This document shows, piece by piece, positions 12,149 to 20,731 of a DNA stretch of 64,000 nucleotides. Each line of letters starts with the position of its first letter. Position 1 is the first letter of the stretch. The position numbers and the translations under genes were made by a program. Location of the stretch: positions 1,030,001 through 1,094,000 of the forward strand of contig NZ_CP078143.1 in NCBI RefSeq assembly GCF_019891395.1, in the 5' to 3' direction. A model generated the notes under the pieces. That model had not been told where the DNA came from. It saw only the letters and a list, made by a program, of their open reading frames with translations, and did no database searches. The stretch is from Nitratireductor kimnyeongensis (GTDB lineage Bacteria > Pseudomonadota > Alphaproteobacteria > Rhizobiales > Rhizobiaceae).

Positions 12149-12898
12149 ATGTCCGAGGCCCAGCACACGACAATCGACAAGCGCGAGATCGAGCATTTTT
12201 CGGCCCTGGCGGCGGAATGGTGGAATCCGGCTGGAAAAATGGGCGTCCTGCACAAATTCAATCCGGTTCGCCTTGCCTATATCCGCGATCACGTTGCTGC
12301 TCATTTTGGGCGGGATCCCCATGCGGCGAAGCCCTTTTCGGGACTGCGCATGCTCGACATTGGTTGCGGAGGAGGGTTGTTGTGCGAACCCATGGCGCGT
12401 CTTGGTGCCGAGATCGTTGGCGCAGATGCTTCCGAAACCAACATCGAAGTTGCCAGGATCCATGCCGAACAGAGCAAACTCTCCATCGACTATCGCGCCA
12501 CGACGGCGGAAGCGCTGGCCGAGGCGGGAGAAAGCTTCGACATCATCCTCAACATGGAAGTGGTGGAGCATGTCTCCGATGTGGACCTGTTTCTGTCCAA
12601 ATGCGGCGCAATGCTGAAACCCGGTGGCCTCATGTTCGTGGCGACTATCAACCGCACGCTTAAGGCCTGGGGCCTGGCGATCATCGGTGCAGAGTATGTG
12701 CTTGGCTGGTTGCCACGTGGGACGCATCAGTATGAAAAGCTGGTGCGGCCGAGCGAACTGGAAAAAGGGCTTGGCAATGCTGGCATCCGGATCATCGATC
12801 GAAGTGGTGTCGTCTACAATCCGATCGGTGATCGCTGGCAACGCTCACGCGATACGGACGTCAATTACATGGTTGTCGCCACCAAGCCCTCTGTCTGA
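12149..12898 (+). CDS. ubiG: Ubiquinone biosynthesis O-methyltransferase UbiG
   Basis: Catalyses both O-methylation steps in ubiquinone synthesis at the inner membrane. Class I SAM methyltransferase with motif [18 protein letters not shown] and the UbiG-specific N-terminal stretch [12 protein letters not shown]; the membrane-interaction segment between strand beta-5 and helix ([19 protein letters not shown]) is present. 249 aa, full length. It stands alone, divergent from lysC and convergent with the DUF1178 gene (6 bp apart), the usual Rhizobiales position next to aspartate kinase. Confidence 0.97.
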   Translation: MSEAQHTTIDKREIEHFSALAAEWWNPAGKMGVLHKFNPVRLAYIRDHVAAHFGRDPHAAKPFSGLRMLDIGCGGGLLCEPMARLGAEIVGADASETNIEVARIHAEQSKLSIDYRATTAEALAEAGESFDIILNMEVVEHVSDVDLFLSKCGAMLKPGGLMFVATINRTLKAWGLAIIGAEYVLGWLPRGTHQYEKLVRPSELEKGLGNAGIRIIDRSGVVYNPIGDRWQRSRDTDVNYMVVATKPSV

Positions 12899-12904
12899 GG
12901 CGGG

Positions 12905-13330
12905 TCAGTTCTGCTCTTCCGGGAAGACCGGAAGGGGCATGAACTCAACGCCCTCTTCCATCAGTGCGGCTGCCTCTTCGGACGTGGCTTCGCCATAAAT
13001 GCCGCGCGCTTCGGTTTCACCGAAGTGAATCTTGCGCGCTTCTTCCGCGAACCGATCGCCGACATAGTCCGCATTTTCTCGCACGGTTTTCGAGAGTTCC
13101 TTCAACTGGGCAAGCGCCTTCTTCTGTTGCTCCCCCATGGCAAGCGCCATCTGCTCGCGCTTCTTGCCGGTCGAAACAGCCGGCGCCATCAGCGCTTTTT
13201 CAACGCTGGAGGAAGCACAATGCGGGCAAGAGACGAGGCCACGCTCATTCTGCGCATCGAAGTCGGCATTGTTGCGGAACCATGCTTCGAATGTGTGGTC
13301 GTGCTCACAGATCAGATTGAAACTGATCAT
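12905..13330 (-). CDS. DUF1178 family protein
   Basis: Small conserved proteobacterial protein of unknown function, 141 aa. The N-terminus has the family pattern MISFNLICEHDHTFEAWF and a CPHC pair near residue 36, suggesting a small zinc site together with the early Cys-Glu-His region. The middle is a charged helix. Its start codon overlaps the stop codon of the upstream carbon-nitrogen hydrolase (ATGA, 13327-13330), so it is translationally coupled. The family name is certain, the role unknown. Confidence 0.93.
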   Translation of the reverse strand: MISFNLICEHDHTFEAWFRNNADFDAQNERGLVSCPHCASSSVEKALMAPAVSTGKKREQMALAMGEQQKKALAQLKELSKTVRENADYVGDRFAEEARKIHFGETEARGIYGEATSEEAAALMEEGVEFMPLPVFPEEQN

Positions 13331-14190
13331 GAAGCCTTCCTTTCATGCGAAGCGCTGCCCGAAACACGCGCTACCGAGAAGTCACGCGCATTCTTCAAAT
13401 TTGGAATCTTCGCGCGCGCTGCCGCCACCTGATCCAACTCGAGTTCAGCTATCGCGATACCCGGCGCGTCTCCATTCACCTCGGCCAGGATCCGTCCCCA
13501 AGGATCGACGATCAACGAATGACCGTAGGTTTCGCGTCCGTCCTCATGCAACCCGCCCTGCGCCGCGCTGACCATGAAGGCACCATTCTCTATGGCCCGC
13601 GATCGCACCAGAACATGCCAATGCGCTTCACCGGTCTGGCGTGTGAAGGCCGCCGGCGCGGTCAGCACCTGAGCTTCGGCTCGTGCCAGCGCGCGAAACA
13701 GTTGCGGGAAACGCAGGTCGTAGCAAATTGCGAAACCAAGCCGACCAAAGGGAAGGTCGGCCACGACAGCTCGTTCCCCGGGGGCGTAGGTGGCAGATTC
13801 GCGCCAGCTCTCGCCATTGTCGAGATCCACATCGAACATGTGGAGCTTGTCATAGGTAGTGATCAGTTGGCCTTGGGGGCCGAACAAGAAAGCACGGTTC
13901 GCCACACGTCCATTGTCCAGAGCGACGGCTGTGGAACCGAGATGCACATAAATCGATAATTCCCGCGCAAGAGACTGTGCCCGGTCGGTCACCAATGCCC
14001 CGCGCGCGCCAGCGATCCGCGACGCCAGATCTTCTCGACTGCGAACGAGAACACCTGTCATTTCGGGACTCTGTACATATTGTGCGCCCTGCCCCGCCGC
14101 GTCACGCACCAGAGCCTCGAAAGCATCGGCATTCGCTTCCGGTTCAGTGCCGGAACGCATTTGAAGAGCTGCAGCGACCAGCTTGCTCAT
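13327..14190 (-). CDS. Carbon-nitrogen hydrolase, Nit1/omega-amidase type
   Basis: Nitrilase-superfamily amidase. The catalytic triad is visible: Glu in SPEMTG (about residue 43), Lys in DKLHMFDVDL, and Cys in ICYDLRFP. The DVDL and CYDLRFP patterns are those of the Nit1/Nit2 branch, whose members hydrolyse deaminated glutathione or omega-amides such as alpha-ketoglutaramate; which one applies cannot be decided from sequence. 287 aa. It overlaps grxC upstream by 4 bases (14187-14190) and the DUF1178 gene downstream by 4 bases, so the three are tightly coupled. Sitting with a glutaredoxin favours a glutathione-repair role (inference). Confidence 0.92.
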   Translation of the reverse strand: MSKLVAAALQMRSGTEPEANADAFEALVRDAAGQGAQYVQSPEMTGVLVRSREDLASRIAGARGALVTDRAQSLARELSIYVHLGSTAVALDNGRVANRAFLFGPQGQLITTYDKLHMFDVDLDNGESWRESATYAPGERAVVADLPFGRLGFAICYDLRFPQLFRALARAEAQVLTAPAAFTRQTGEAHWHVLVRSRAIENGAFMVSAAQGGLHEDGRETYGHSLIVDPWGRILAEVNGDAPGIAIAELELDQVAAARAKIPNLKNARDFSVARVSGSASHERKAS

Positions 14191-14453
14191 GCCTGCCCCC
14201 CTGCCAGCAAGGCATCCAGTTTTCCCGCACGCTCAAGCGCATGGAGTTCATCGCAGCCGCCCACATGGGTATCGCCGATGAAAATCTGCGGGAAGGTGCT
14301 TCGCCCCTTCGCGCGCTGGATCATCTCCTGACGCAACTCGTCGGAGAAACTCGCATCATGCTCCTGATAGGCAACCCCTTTGCTGTCGAGCAAACGCTTG
14401 GCCGCGCTACAGAAGCCACACATCATCCGGGTATAGATCGTCACATTAGCCAT
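14187..14453 (-). CDS. grxC: Glutaredoxin 3
   Basis: Small cytosolic glutathione-dependent disulfide reductase. The redox motif is CGFC near residue 12 of the chosen protein, differing from the usual CPYC; the glutathione-binding TFPQIFIG (cis-Pro) and GGCDEL motifs follow. ATG at 14453 was chosen because the product then begins MANVTIYTR as in GrxC; in-frame ATGs at 14465 and 14474 exist. 88 aa. It is in the operon comF-grxC-CN hydrolase-DUF1178, with a 4-base overlap with the hydrolase. Confidence 0.95.
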   Translation of the reverse strand: MANVTIYTRMMCGFCSAAKRLLDSKGVAYQEHDASFSDELRQEMIQRAKGRSTFPQIFIGDTHVGGCDELHALERAGKLDALLAGGQA

Positions 14454-14479
14454 AATCGGTTCCATACTCTTCACGGCGC

Positions 14480-15256
14480 TTATATAGGGCCTTGATCCTC
14501 TGCCCGGAAGTCCCCAGGCAGAACACGCGCAAAGGTCAACACATCGACCTGCCCGGCGCCGGCCCTTTTCAGCATGCGCGCTGCAGCCGCCACCGTGGCA
14601 CCGGTTGTGTAGACATCGTCCACCAGAAGGATGCGGCGCGACTTGACTTGAGGCACAGCCGATTCAGGAACTTGAAAGGCGCCGCGGACATTGGCTTCGC
14701 GCTCACGAGCGCCCAATCCGACCTGCTGGCGGGTTCGGCGTTTTCGGATCAGCGCTTCAGGTGCGTAGGAAAGCCCCGCACCACGCGCAACTGCACGCGC
14801 CAGTTCTGCCGATTGATTGAACCGTCGAGACAGAAAACGGGCACGATGCAAAGGAACCGGAACCACCAGATCGCACTCCGGCGTGAGTTCAGCACCGGCG
14901 CGAAGCATCCATTTTGCCATCCACGGAGCAAGATCCGTACGATCTCGGAACTTCAGGGCCTGCACCAACCCACGTGCAATCCCCTCATACACCACGGCTG
15001 ATCGTGCCCGCGCGAAAGGTGGCGGGTTCGCAATCGCTTCGGCCGAAAGCATGGCATCGCCGAGATCCAGAGAGAATGGCGTCCCCATTACCGTGCACCA
15101 TGGTTCATCCAAAAATCGCAACTGTCCCCAGCAGGATGGACAAAGCGTTCCTGGTTCTGTGACCAGACTCGAGCAACCGAGACATACCGGGGGGAAAAGT
15201 GCGCGCTGCAGCCACCCCGTCATCAAGCCCGACACGCGCGAAACGCCCGCAATCAT
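14480..15256 (-). CDS. ComF family phosphoribosyltransferase-like protein
   Basis: Member of the ComF/GntX family. It has an N-terminal zinc-finger-like cluster of four cysteines (CLGC then CPSC within the first 50 residues) and a C-terminal phosphoribosyltransferase fold with the PRPP-binding loop ILLVDDVYTTGATV. In naturally competent bacteria ComF helps DNA uptake; in others the role is unclear. The start is uncertain: ATGATG at 15259/15256 is preceded by GGGGGG, while an in-frame ATG at 15307 would add 17 residues; I chose 15256. The gene is divergent from the methyltransferase at 15351 and leads the grxC operon (27 bp gap). Confidence 0.9.
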   Translation of the reverse strand: MIAGVSRVSGLMTGWLQRALFPPVCLGCSSLVTEPGTLCPSCWGQLRFLDEPWCTVMGTPFSLDLGDAMLSAEAIANPPPFARARSAVVYEGIARGLVQALKFRDRTDLAPWMAKWMLRAGAELTPECDLVVPVPLHRARFLSRRFNQSAELARAVARGAGLSYAPEALIRKRRTRQQVGLGAREREANVRGAFQVPESAVPQVKSRRILLVDDVYTTGATVAAAARMLKRAGAGQVDVLTFARVLPGDFRAEDQGPI

Positions 15257-15350
15257 CATGATCCCCCCAAGCCAACCCTCTTCCGAGGCTTTGCTCTTGG
15301 CGAGCATAGCAATTTTATGCGATGGCGCATCCTTAAACAAAGGATGATCC

Positions 15351-16220
15351 ATGGAACTGCTCTTCGACGGCGAACTGGCCCTTCTGCGCAAGAAGCGCGC
15401 CTTGAAGCAGGGCGATCCGGGCGCGCGCTTCCTGATGAACCGGGTTGCAGACGATCTGGAAGAGCGGCTCTCGACCGTGGATCGGCAGTTTCATCAAGCC
15501 GCCGCGGCATTCTGCCTGACGAATGATGCGGCGCGCGCGACCCTTTCAGGCGGCAAGGCGAAGATTGTCACCCGCATTGAAGCAGATCCTGCATTTCTTG
15601 ATGGCGAAGGACGGATCGCGAAGGCTGAAACATTGCCAGTGGAGCCAGCCAGTTTTGACCTCATCGTCTCCCTTCTAAATCTGCACGAGACCAACGACAT
15701 CCCGGGCATGCTCGCGCAAATTCGGCGCGCGCTGAAACCGGACGGGTTGTTTCTGGGGGCCATGGCCGGCGCCGGCACGCTTCAGGAGTTGCGTGAGGTC
15801 TTGCTGGCCGCAGAAACCGAGCTGTTTGCGGGCGCGGCCCCGCGAGTCAGTCCCTTCGCGGATGTTCGCGACGTCGGCGGCCTCCTTCAACGGGCCGGTT
15901 TCGCACTTCCAGTGGCCGATCTTGAAACCATCACGGTGCGCTATGCGACGATGTTCGATCTGATGCGCGATCTGCGATCCATGGGCGCAACCAGTGTCCT
16001 CACTGCCCGATCCCGCAAGCCGGCAACCCGCGCGCTCTTCTTGCGCGCAGCCCAGCTTTATGCGGAGCGGTTCTCCGATCCTGATGGCCGTATCAGAGCC
16101 AGTTTCAACATTGTGTGGATGTCCGGCTGGGCTCCGCATGAATCGCAGCAAAAGCCGCTGGCTCCCGGGAGTGCCAAGATGTCTTTGAAAGACGCCCTGG
16201 AGAACAGTCGAAAGAAATAG
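15351..16220 (+). CDS. SAM-dependent methyltransferase, NDUFAF5/BioC-like
   Basis: Class I methyltransferase-like protein of 289 aa. The N-terminus (LLFDGELALLRKKRA) and the segment DLIVSLLNLHETNDIPGML with a following LKPDGLFLGAMAG match the alphaproteobacterial relatives of mitochondrial NDUFAF5, the complex I assembly factor, and of BioC. The glycine-rich SAM motif I is degenerate here, so catalysis is not assured. It is divergently transcribed from comF, an arrangement common in Rhizobiales. The family is likely, substrate unknown. Confidence 0.85.
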   Translation: MELLFDGELALLRKKRALKQGDPGARFLMNRVADDLEERLSTVDRQFHQAAAAFCLTNDAARATLSGGKAKIVTRIEADPAFLDGEGRIAKAETLPVEPASFDLIVSLLNLHETNDIPGMLAQIRRALKPDGLFLGAMAGAGTLQELREVLLAAETELFAGAAPRVSPFADVRDVGGLLQRAGFALPVADLETITVRYATMFDLMRDLRSMGATSVLTARSRKPATRALFLRAAQLYAERFSDPDGRIRASFNIVWMSGWAPHESQQKPLAPGSAKMSLKDALENSRKK

Positions 16221-16246
16221 CCCCGTTTCGGGAGGCCGGGACCGTG

Positions 16247-16411
16247 CTAGTCAGCCGGTTTCACCTGATCCGCTACATGCTGATAGGTGGCCGAGAGCTG
16301 CTTGCCCGTCTGGGTAGCGCCGACAACGATAGCGAGCGAAATCAACCCTGCGATCAACGCATATTCGATTGCGGTCGCACCTGATTTGTCTTTGAGAAAG
16401 TGTCGTCCCAT
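16247..16411 (-). CDS. Flp family type IVb pilin
   Basis: A 54-aa Flp-type pilin subunit. The short leader (MGRHFLKDKSG) ends in a glycine followed by ATAIEY, the G-x4-E-Y prepilin peptidase site, and then a hydrophobic helix ALIAGLISLAIVVGA. A purine-rich GGGGGAG site precedes the ATG at 16411. The encoding gene is isolated: no cpa/tad assembly genes are in the window. Flp pilins normally form tight-adherence pili or serve as a minor subunit of a Tad system encoded elsewhere; which applies here is unknown. Confidence 0.9.
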   Translation of the reverse strand: MGRHFLKDKSGATAIEYALIAGLISLAIVVGATQTGKQLSATYQHVADQVKPAD

Positions 16412-16488
16412 TTCCGGGTCTCCCCCTGAATAAAGGACGAACCTAATCCGAAAGGCTTAAGAAACCCTGAGCCTCGCAAAGTCGCCCG

Positions 16489-16809
16489 TCAGCAGTCCCC
16501 GCTATGCACGCCATCCTGATGGATGACGCATACGGAATTGCGGGACGGCTGCAGCACGCTTCTACGGATCGTGTAGTTCCGGCTGTCACGTTTGGTGGAG
16601 GCGGTGGTGATCGGATCTATGCCGAACGGCGCCCCAATCTGCGCCACATGCGAACGGGATCGCTTATCGGCGATGGGTGTCAGGATGAGCGCAAGCGCGA
16701 CGCCTGCGGTCCCGAACAGCAATGCGACCCGAAGGGCTCCCATCCCCATATGACCAGCCCGTGCGGCCCAATCCGCGCGTTCCACATCACTTGCATCGCT
16801 GAATGTCAT
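16489..16809 (-). CDS. Conserved hypothetical protein with one membrane segment
   Basis: 106-aa protein with a single predicted transmembrane helix (about residues 27-48, ALRVALLFGTAGVALALIL) and a C-terminal extracytoplasmic tail containing YTIRRSVLQPS and two cysteines (CVIHQDG region and the final residue). I recall similar small proteins in rhizobial genomes but know no function for them. It lies 77 bp upstream of the Flp pilin on the same strand and may be cotranscribed with it. The tail, with its paired cysteines, could be disulfide-linked (inference). Confidence 0.7.
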   Translation of the reverse strand: MTFSDASDVERADWAARAGHMGMGALRVALLFGTAGVALALILTPIADKRSRSHVAQIGAPFGIDPITTASTKRDSRNYTIRRSVLQPSRNSVCVIHQDGVHSGDC

Positions 16810-16930
16810 GACAACCCCTCACCGGAAGGTTAAACCCAGCCGCGAATGCGGCGCGCGCCCACAATCAACTTGTCACTGTTGCGTAAACGAAGGCTTAACC
16901 CTGACCGGACGGACCAGCAGGCTGGACGTT

Positions 16931-17344
16931 TCAGAGCAGATCGATGAGGAAAGGTATCAGCGGCGCATCCGCCGGCGGCATCGGATAGTTGCGCATGTCA
17001 CGCGGCCGCACCCATTTCAGCTCCTGTCCCTCCTGGGCCTGCGGTGTGCCCCAGAACCGTCGGCAGACATAAAGAGGCATCAGCAGGTGGAAATCCTCAT
17101 AGGTGTGACTGGCAAAGGTGAGCGGTGCCAGGCAGGCCACCTTGGTATCAATTGCGAGTTCCTCCTGGAGTTCACGAACGAGCGTGTTCTCCGGCGTTTC
17201 TCCAACCTCAACCTTGCCGCCCGGAAACTCCCACAGCCCCGCGAGAGCCTTCCCTTCCGGCCGCTTGGCCAGTAGCACCCGCCCGTCGGGATCAACCAAA
17301 GCGCAGGCCGCGACGAGAAGGATACGTTTCGACAGGTCGTTCAT
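16931..17344 (-). CDS. mutT: (d)NTP pyrophosphohydrolase MutT (8-oxo-dGTP diphosphatase)
   Basis: Nudix hydrolase that removes 8-oxo-dGTP from the nucleotide pool. The Nudix box GGKVEVGETPENTLVRELQEE is present with the expected G-x5-E-x7-REL-x-EE spacing, and the upstream LAKRPEGKALAGLWEFPG is characteristic of the MutT branch. 137 aa. It is the last gene of the argJ-GNAT-mutT string, 32 bp after the acetyltransferase, an order found in many rhizobia. Confidence 0.93.
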   Translation of the reverse strand: MNDLSKRILLVAACALVDPDGRVLLAKRPEGKALAGLWEFPGGKVEVGETPENTLVRELQEELAIDTKVACLAPLTFASHTYEDFHLLMPLYVCRRFWGTPQAQEGQELKWVRPRDMRNYPMPPADAPLIPFLIDLL

Positions 17345-17376
17345 GGAGCGCGCTTTCTCTCAGCCAACGGCAATTG

Positions 17377-18156
17377 TCAGCTCCCCGGTTGGCGGTAATG
17401 ATACGAATAGATTTCGCGGAAACCGAGCGCGCGATAGAGATGCAGTGCCACCTCGTTTTCAGCTTCCACCTGCAGCCAGGCGCGTTCAGCCCCATGCGAT
17501 TGGGCCCATTTGAGTGCTGAAAGCAGGACACGACGTCCGTAACCCTTCCCGCGCCAGGAAGGTCTGGTCGCGATTTCAAATAGACCCGCCAAATCGCTGT
17601 CATGCACGCAAATCGCGGTGGCCACCGGCTCCTCGCCTTTTTCCAGAACGAAAAGCCCGGTCTCAGGTCGGATCGCACCTATGACCCGGGAAAGGCCGGC
17701 TCGGTGAAGCTCCTCATAGCCGTGCACCTTGAGCGTTGCATTGACAAAACGCCGGCGGTCCTTGAGCGGAATCTGATCCATTGCTTCGGACAAATCGGCA
17801 TCCTGGAGATCGAGCGCCATCACCAGCGAATGCCCAAGGGTCTTCCAACCCTGTTGATCGAGATAGCTGGAGATCTCCGGTGCGGCGAGTGGGGACAGCC
17901 GAAAGGTCACCGGTCGGCCATAGGCACTGAACTGTTCCCTCGCCCGTTCGATCCGTGCCTCAAGATCCCGGTAGTCCGCTGGATCAAGCGGATTGATCGA
18001 GTTCAAGCGCTTCGCCGGATGGCCTGCGGTCAATCGCAAAACCCAGGTCCCGTCATAGGCTACGGTCTCTGCGGGCCATGCGCGCAACCCTGCCGCTTCA
18101 AAGCGGCGAATGATGGCGAAATCCTTTTTGACGTCCTGCCTCACCTGGCCTGGCAC
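17377..18156 (-). CDS. GNAT family N-acetyltransferase
   Basis: 259-aa protein with a GNAT domain in its C-terminal half. The acetyl-CoA pyrophosphate-binding motif A is RPSWRGKGYGRRV, followed by the typical LQVEAENEVALHLYRALGF segment. The N-terminal half (to about residue 125) is a second, degenerate GNAT-like region. It starts 3 bp after the argJ stop and so is translationally coupled to ornithine acetyltransferase, though no substrate link is proven. Family certain, substrate unknown. Confidence 0.9.
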   Translation of the reverse strand: MPGQVRQDVKKDFAIIRRFEAAGLRAWPAETVAYDGTWVLRLTAGHPAKRLNSINPLDPADYRDLEARIERAREQFSAYGRPVTFRLSPLAAPEISSYLDQQGWKTLGHSLVMALDLQDADLSEAMDQIPLKDRRRFVNATLKVHGYEELHRAGLSRVIGAIRPETGLFVLEKGEEPVATAICVHDSDLAGLFEIATRPSWRGKGYGRRVLLSALKWAQSHGAERAWLQVEAENEVALHLYRALGFREIYSYHYRQPGS

Positions 18157-18159
18157 ACC

Positions 18160-19401
18160 CTAGCTCCGATAGTCGCCATTGATGGCGACGTATTCCTTGG
18201 TCAGGTCGCAAGTCCAGACCGTGGCCTTGCCGCGCCCGATGCCGAGATCCACGCGCAGCGCGATCTCATCCCTTTTCATATAGGCAGAGGTGGCCTCTTC
18301 GGAATAGTCAGGATCGCGTTCGCCCTCATGTGCCACGCGAATATCACCGAACCAGATCGCCAAAAGGTCGCGTTCGGCCGGTTCACCGGCCTTTCCAACA
18401 GCCATGACGACCCGTCCCCAATTGGCATCCTCACCAGCCACAGCCGTTTTCACCAATGGCGAATTTGCGATGGAGAGAGCGATTTTCTTTGCCGAACGAG
18501 ACGATTTGGCCCCGGTAACCGTGATCTCGAGCTGCTTGCGCGCGCCCTCTCCGTCACGCACCACCTGGAGCGCAAGGGTCTTCAGGATGCGGTTCAGCGC
18601 CCGGCGGAAGCCCGCAAGTTTGGGATCCTTCGCATCAGTGATCGTCGGCGCACCACGCCTGGCGGCGGCCCCGGTTGCAAACATCATCAAGGTATCACTG
18701 GTGGACGTGTCGCTGTCGACCGTAACGGCATTGAACGTCTTGCCTGTCCCCTTTGAGAGAAGCTCCTGCAGCACAGGCGCCGCGATCGGCGCGTCCGTAG
18801 CCACGAAAGAAAGCATTGTCGCCATGTCTGGCGCGATCATGCCGGCACCCTTGGCAATACCGTTGATGATGACATCCACCTCGCCCATCCGAACAGTGGC
18901 TGTGGCGACTTTTGGATAGGTGTCCGTGGTCATGATGGCCTTTGCCGCGGCCAACCAGCCCTCCGGCTTCGCGTCGACGGCCATCTCCTTCAGAAACCCG
19001 GTGATGCGTTCGGCAGGAAGCGGCTCTCCGATAACGCCGGTGGAGGCCATGAACACCGTGTCTTTTCCCGCGCCGACCGCCTTGGCGGCGGCCTCTCCGA
19101 CGGCAACTGTCGTGGCACGGCCCTTTTTCCCGGTGAAAGCATTGGCGTTGCCCGAGTTTACGACAAGAATTCGTGCGATGCCTCCCGCCAGGTTCTCACG
19201 GCAGAACTCAACTGGAGCGGAAGGGCATTTTGAGCGAGTGAAAACACCGGCAACCGTTGTGCCTTCCTCAAAGACCATTGTCAGAAGGTCTGTTCGCCCC
19301 TTGTATTTCACTCGGGCTTCAGCCGTTGCAATACGCACACCTTCCACGACCGGCATGGATGGATACTTCTTCGGAGCAAGGGGAGAAACTGCAGCGGACA
19401 T
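18160..19401 (-). CDS. argJ: Bifunctional glutamate N-acetyltransferase/amino-acid acetyltransferase ArgJ
   Basis: Transfers the acetyl group of N-acetylornithine to glutamate in the cyclic arginine pathway; some members also make N-acetylglutamate from acetyl-CoA. The autocleavage site between Ala and Thr lies in [10 protein letters not shown], where the Thr becomes the nucleophile of the beta chain, and the oxyanion residues [10 protein letters not shown] precede it. 413 aa, full length. It heads a minus-strand operon with the GNAT and mutT genes; argH is 27 kb away. Confidence 0.97.
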   Translation of the reverse strand: MSAAVSPLAPKKYPSMPVVEGVRIATAEARVKYKGRTDLLTMVFEEGTTVAGVFTRSKCPSAPVEFCRENLAGGIARILVVNSGNANAFTGKKGRATTVAVGEAAAKAVGAGKDTVFMASTGVIGEPLPAERITGFLKEMAVDAKPEGWLAAAKAIMTTDTYPKVATATVRMGEVDVIINGIAKGAGMIAPDMATMLSFVATDAPIAAPVLQELLSKGTGKTFNAVTVDSDTSTSDTLMMFATGAAARRGAPTITDAKDPKLAGFRRALNRILKTLALQVVRDGEGARKQLEITVTGAKSSRSAKKIALSIANSPLVKTAVAGEDANWGRVVMAVGKAGEPAERDLLAIWFGDIRVAHEGERDPDYSEEATSAYMKRDEIALRVDLGIGRGKATVWTCDLTKEYVAINGDYRS

Positions 19402-19518
19402 GGGCCAGACTTACCGACATTACGATTTATGGTGCATGTCGGTCTGCCCGAGTTTTTTTTCCGACGCAAGCCGAATTCAAACCAAGGGCGGCTGCGGCAG
19501 AGCCGCCAAAAGGAGAAA

Positions 19519-19555
19519 CAAAAAAAGCGGCGGACGTCAGACGTCTGCCGCTTTT
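19519..19555 (-). terminator. Rho-independent terminator after the parvulin gene
   Basis: A long hairpin (AAAAGCGGC...GCCGCTTTT, 19523-19555, with the inner arms GACG/CGTC and one mismatch) is followed on the minus strand by a run of T (19526-19519). It lies 22 bp beyond the parvulin stop codon and separates that gene from argJ. Confidence 0.8.
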
Positions 19556-19576
19556 CGATTGCGCAACTGTGAGCGC

Positions 19577-20488
19577 TTATTCGGATTTCGCCGGCTCGGC
19601 GGCGTCACCTTCGCCGGAAGCCGCACCTTCACGCTGCTTCTCGATCCCGTCGATGAACTCCTTGAGCGCCGGGTCCTTCACGTCAACCTCGGCGGAATCG
19701 CGAAGGGCGGAGACTTCCTCGACATATTTTTCACGTACCAACAAGGACCGCACCCGATCCTTCACCGCATCGAATGCCGGCGGCTGCTTGGCGCGCTTGT
19801 CTTCTACCTTGATGACGTGGAAGCCAAATTGCGTCTCGACCGGTTCCTTCGAATGTTCGCCCGGATTGAGCGCAAATGCCGCCTTCTCGAATTCCGGCAC
19901 CATTTGCCCGGAAGTGAAATAACCCAAATCCCCGCCATTGGCCGCGGCACCATCAGTGGACTTTTCCTTGGCAATCTCTTCGAAATTGCCGCCCTCTTCG
20001 AGCTGCTTGATGATCGCCTCGGCTTCGTCCTTGGTTTTCACGAGAATGTGACGCGCCCGCACCTCGTTGACGGCAGGTGCCTCGGCAATCTGCTTGTCAT
20101 AACTGGCGCGCACCTGTTCCTCGGAAACTGCACCATCGACGACCTTCTCGATGAAGGCTGCATGGAGTGCCTGCTGGCGCAGGAACGCGAGACGTTTTTC
20201 GAAGGCTTCGCTATCCGCCAGGCCTTTTTCCTCTGCCTGAGAAGCCAGGAGCCTGATCTCGATCAGCGCGGAGAGAAGCGCTGCACGGCGTTGCGGTTCA
20301 GGTAGATTTCCGAACTGTGTTCCATACTCTTCACCAGCGACGGACAAGTCGCCCTCGGTGATCTCCATGCCGTTAACTGTGGCGACGACATCGGCATCGG
20401 CAGCATAGGCGGGCATGAAGCCCACAGCGGCCAGCGTCAGACCGGCCCCAACCTGAACGGCCAGGAAACGGCGAAACGATTTCAGCAT
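19577..20488 (-). CDS. Secreted peptidylprolyl isomerase, parvulin type
   Basis: Periplasmic folding factor of the PpiC/PrsA/SurA class. An N-terminal signal peptide (first 29 residues, ending AYAAD) is followed by a SurA_N-like helical chaperone region and a parvulin domain at about residues 137-235, with VRARHILVKTKDEAEAI and the GGDLGYFTSGQMVPEFEKAAF motif. The acidic C-terminal tail is low complexity. 303 aa. It is divergent from secA (243 bp), placing a secretion-linked folding factor next to the export motor. Probably helps outer-membrane or periplasmic proteins fold. Confidence 0.93.
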   Translation of the reverse strand: MLKSFRRFLAVQVGAGLTLAAVGFMPAYAADADVVATVNGMEITEGDLSVAGEEYGTQFGNLPEPQRRAALLSALIEIRLLASQAEEKGLADSEAFEKRLAFLRQQALHAAFIEKVVDGAVSEEQVRASYDKQIAEAPAVNEVRARHILVKTKDEAEAIIKQLEEGGNFEEIAKEKSTDGAAANGGDLGYFTSGQMVPEFEKAAFALNPGEHSKEPVETQFGFHVIKVEDKRAKQPPAFDAVKDRVRSLLVREKYVEEVSALRDSAEVDVKDPALKEFIDGIEKQREGAASGEGDAAEPAKSE

Positions 20489-20731
20489 GAAACTCTCCGT
20501 TCGTGATTCAGAATTTGCCCAAACCGCCTAGGAATATGGCGGAATTTTGCGCAAGAGCGCATGTTTAACGCGGCGTTGACATCACTCTTGGCCCCTCTTA
20601 TCTGTCCTGATGTCCTGCGTCCAGAACCGTTTTCCGGGCGCTGATCGAAATATAATTGCTCTCGCTCGGCACGATCGGGGTTGATCCCTGTTTCACCTGT
20701 GCCGTCTGTCAGGAAGTGAAAGGACCACTGG

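Noticed and set aside
16221..16246. CCCG/CGGG mini-hairpin after the methyltransferase as a terminator
   Set aside because: Stem of four pairs and no T run; too weak to call.
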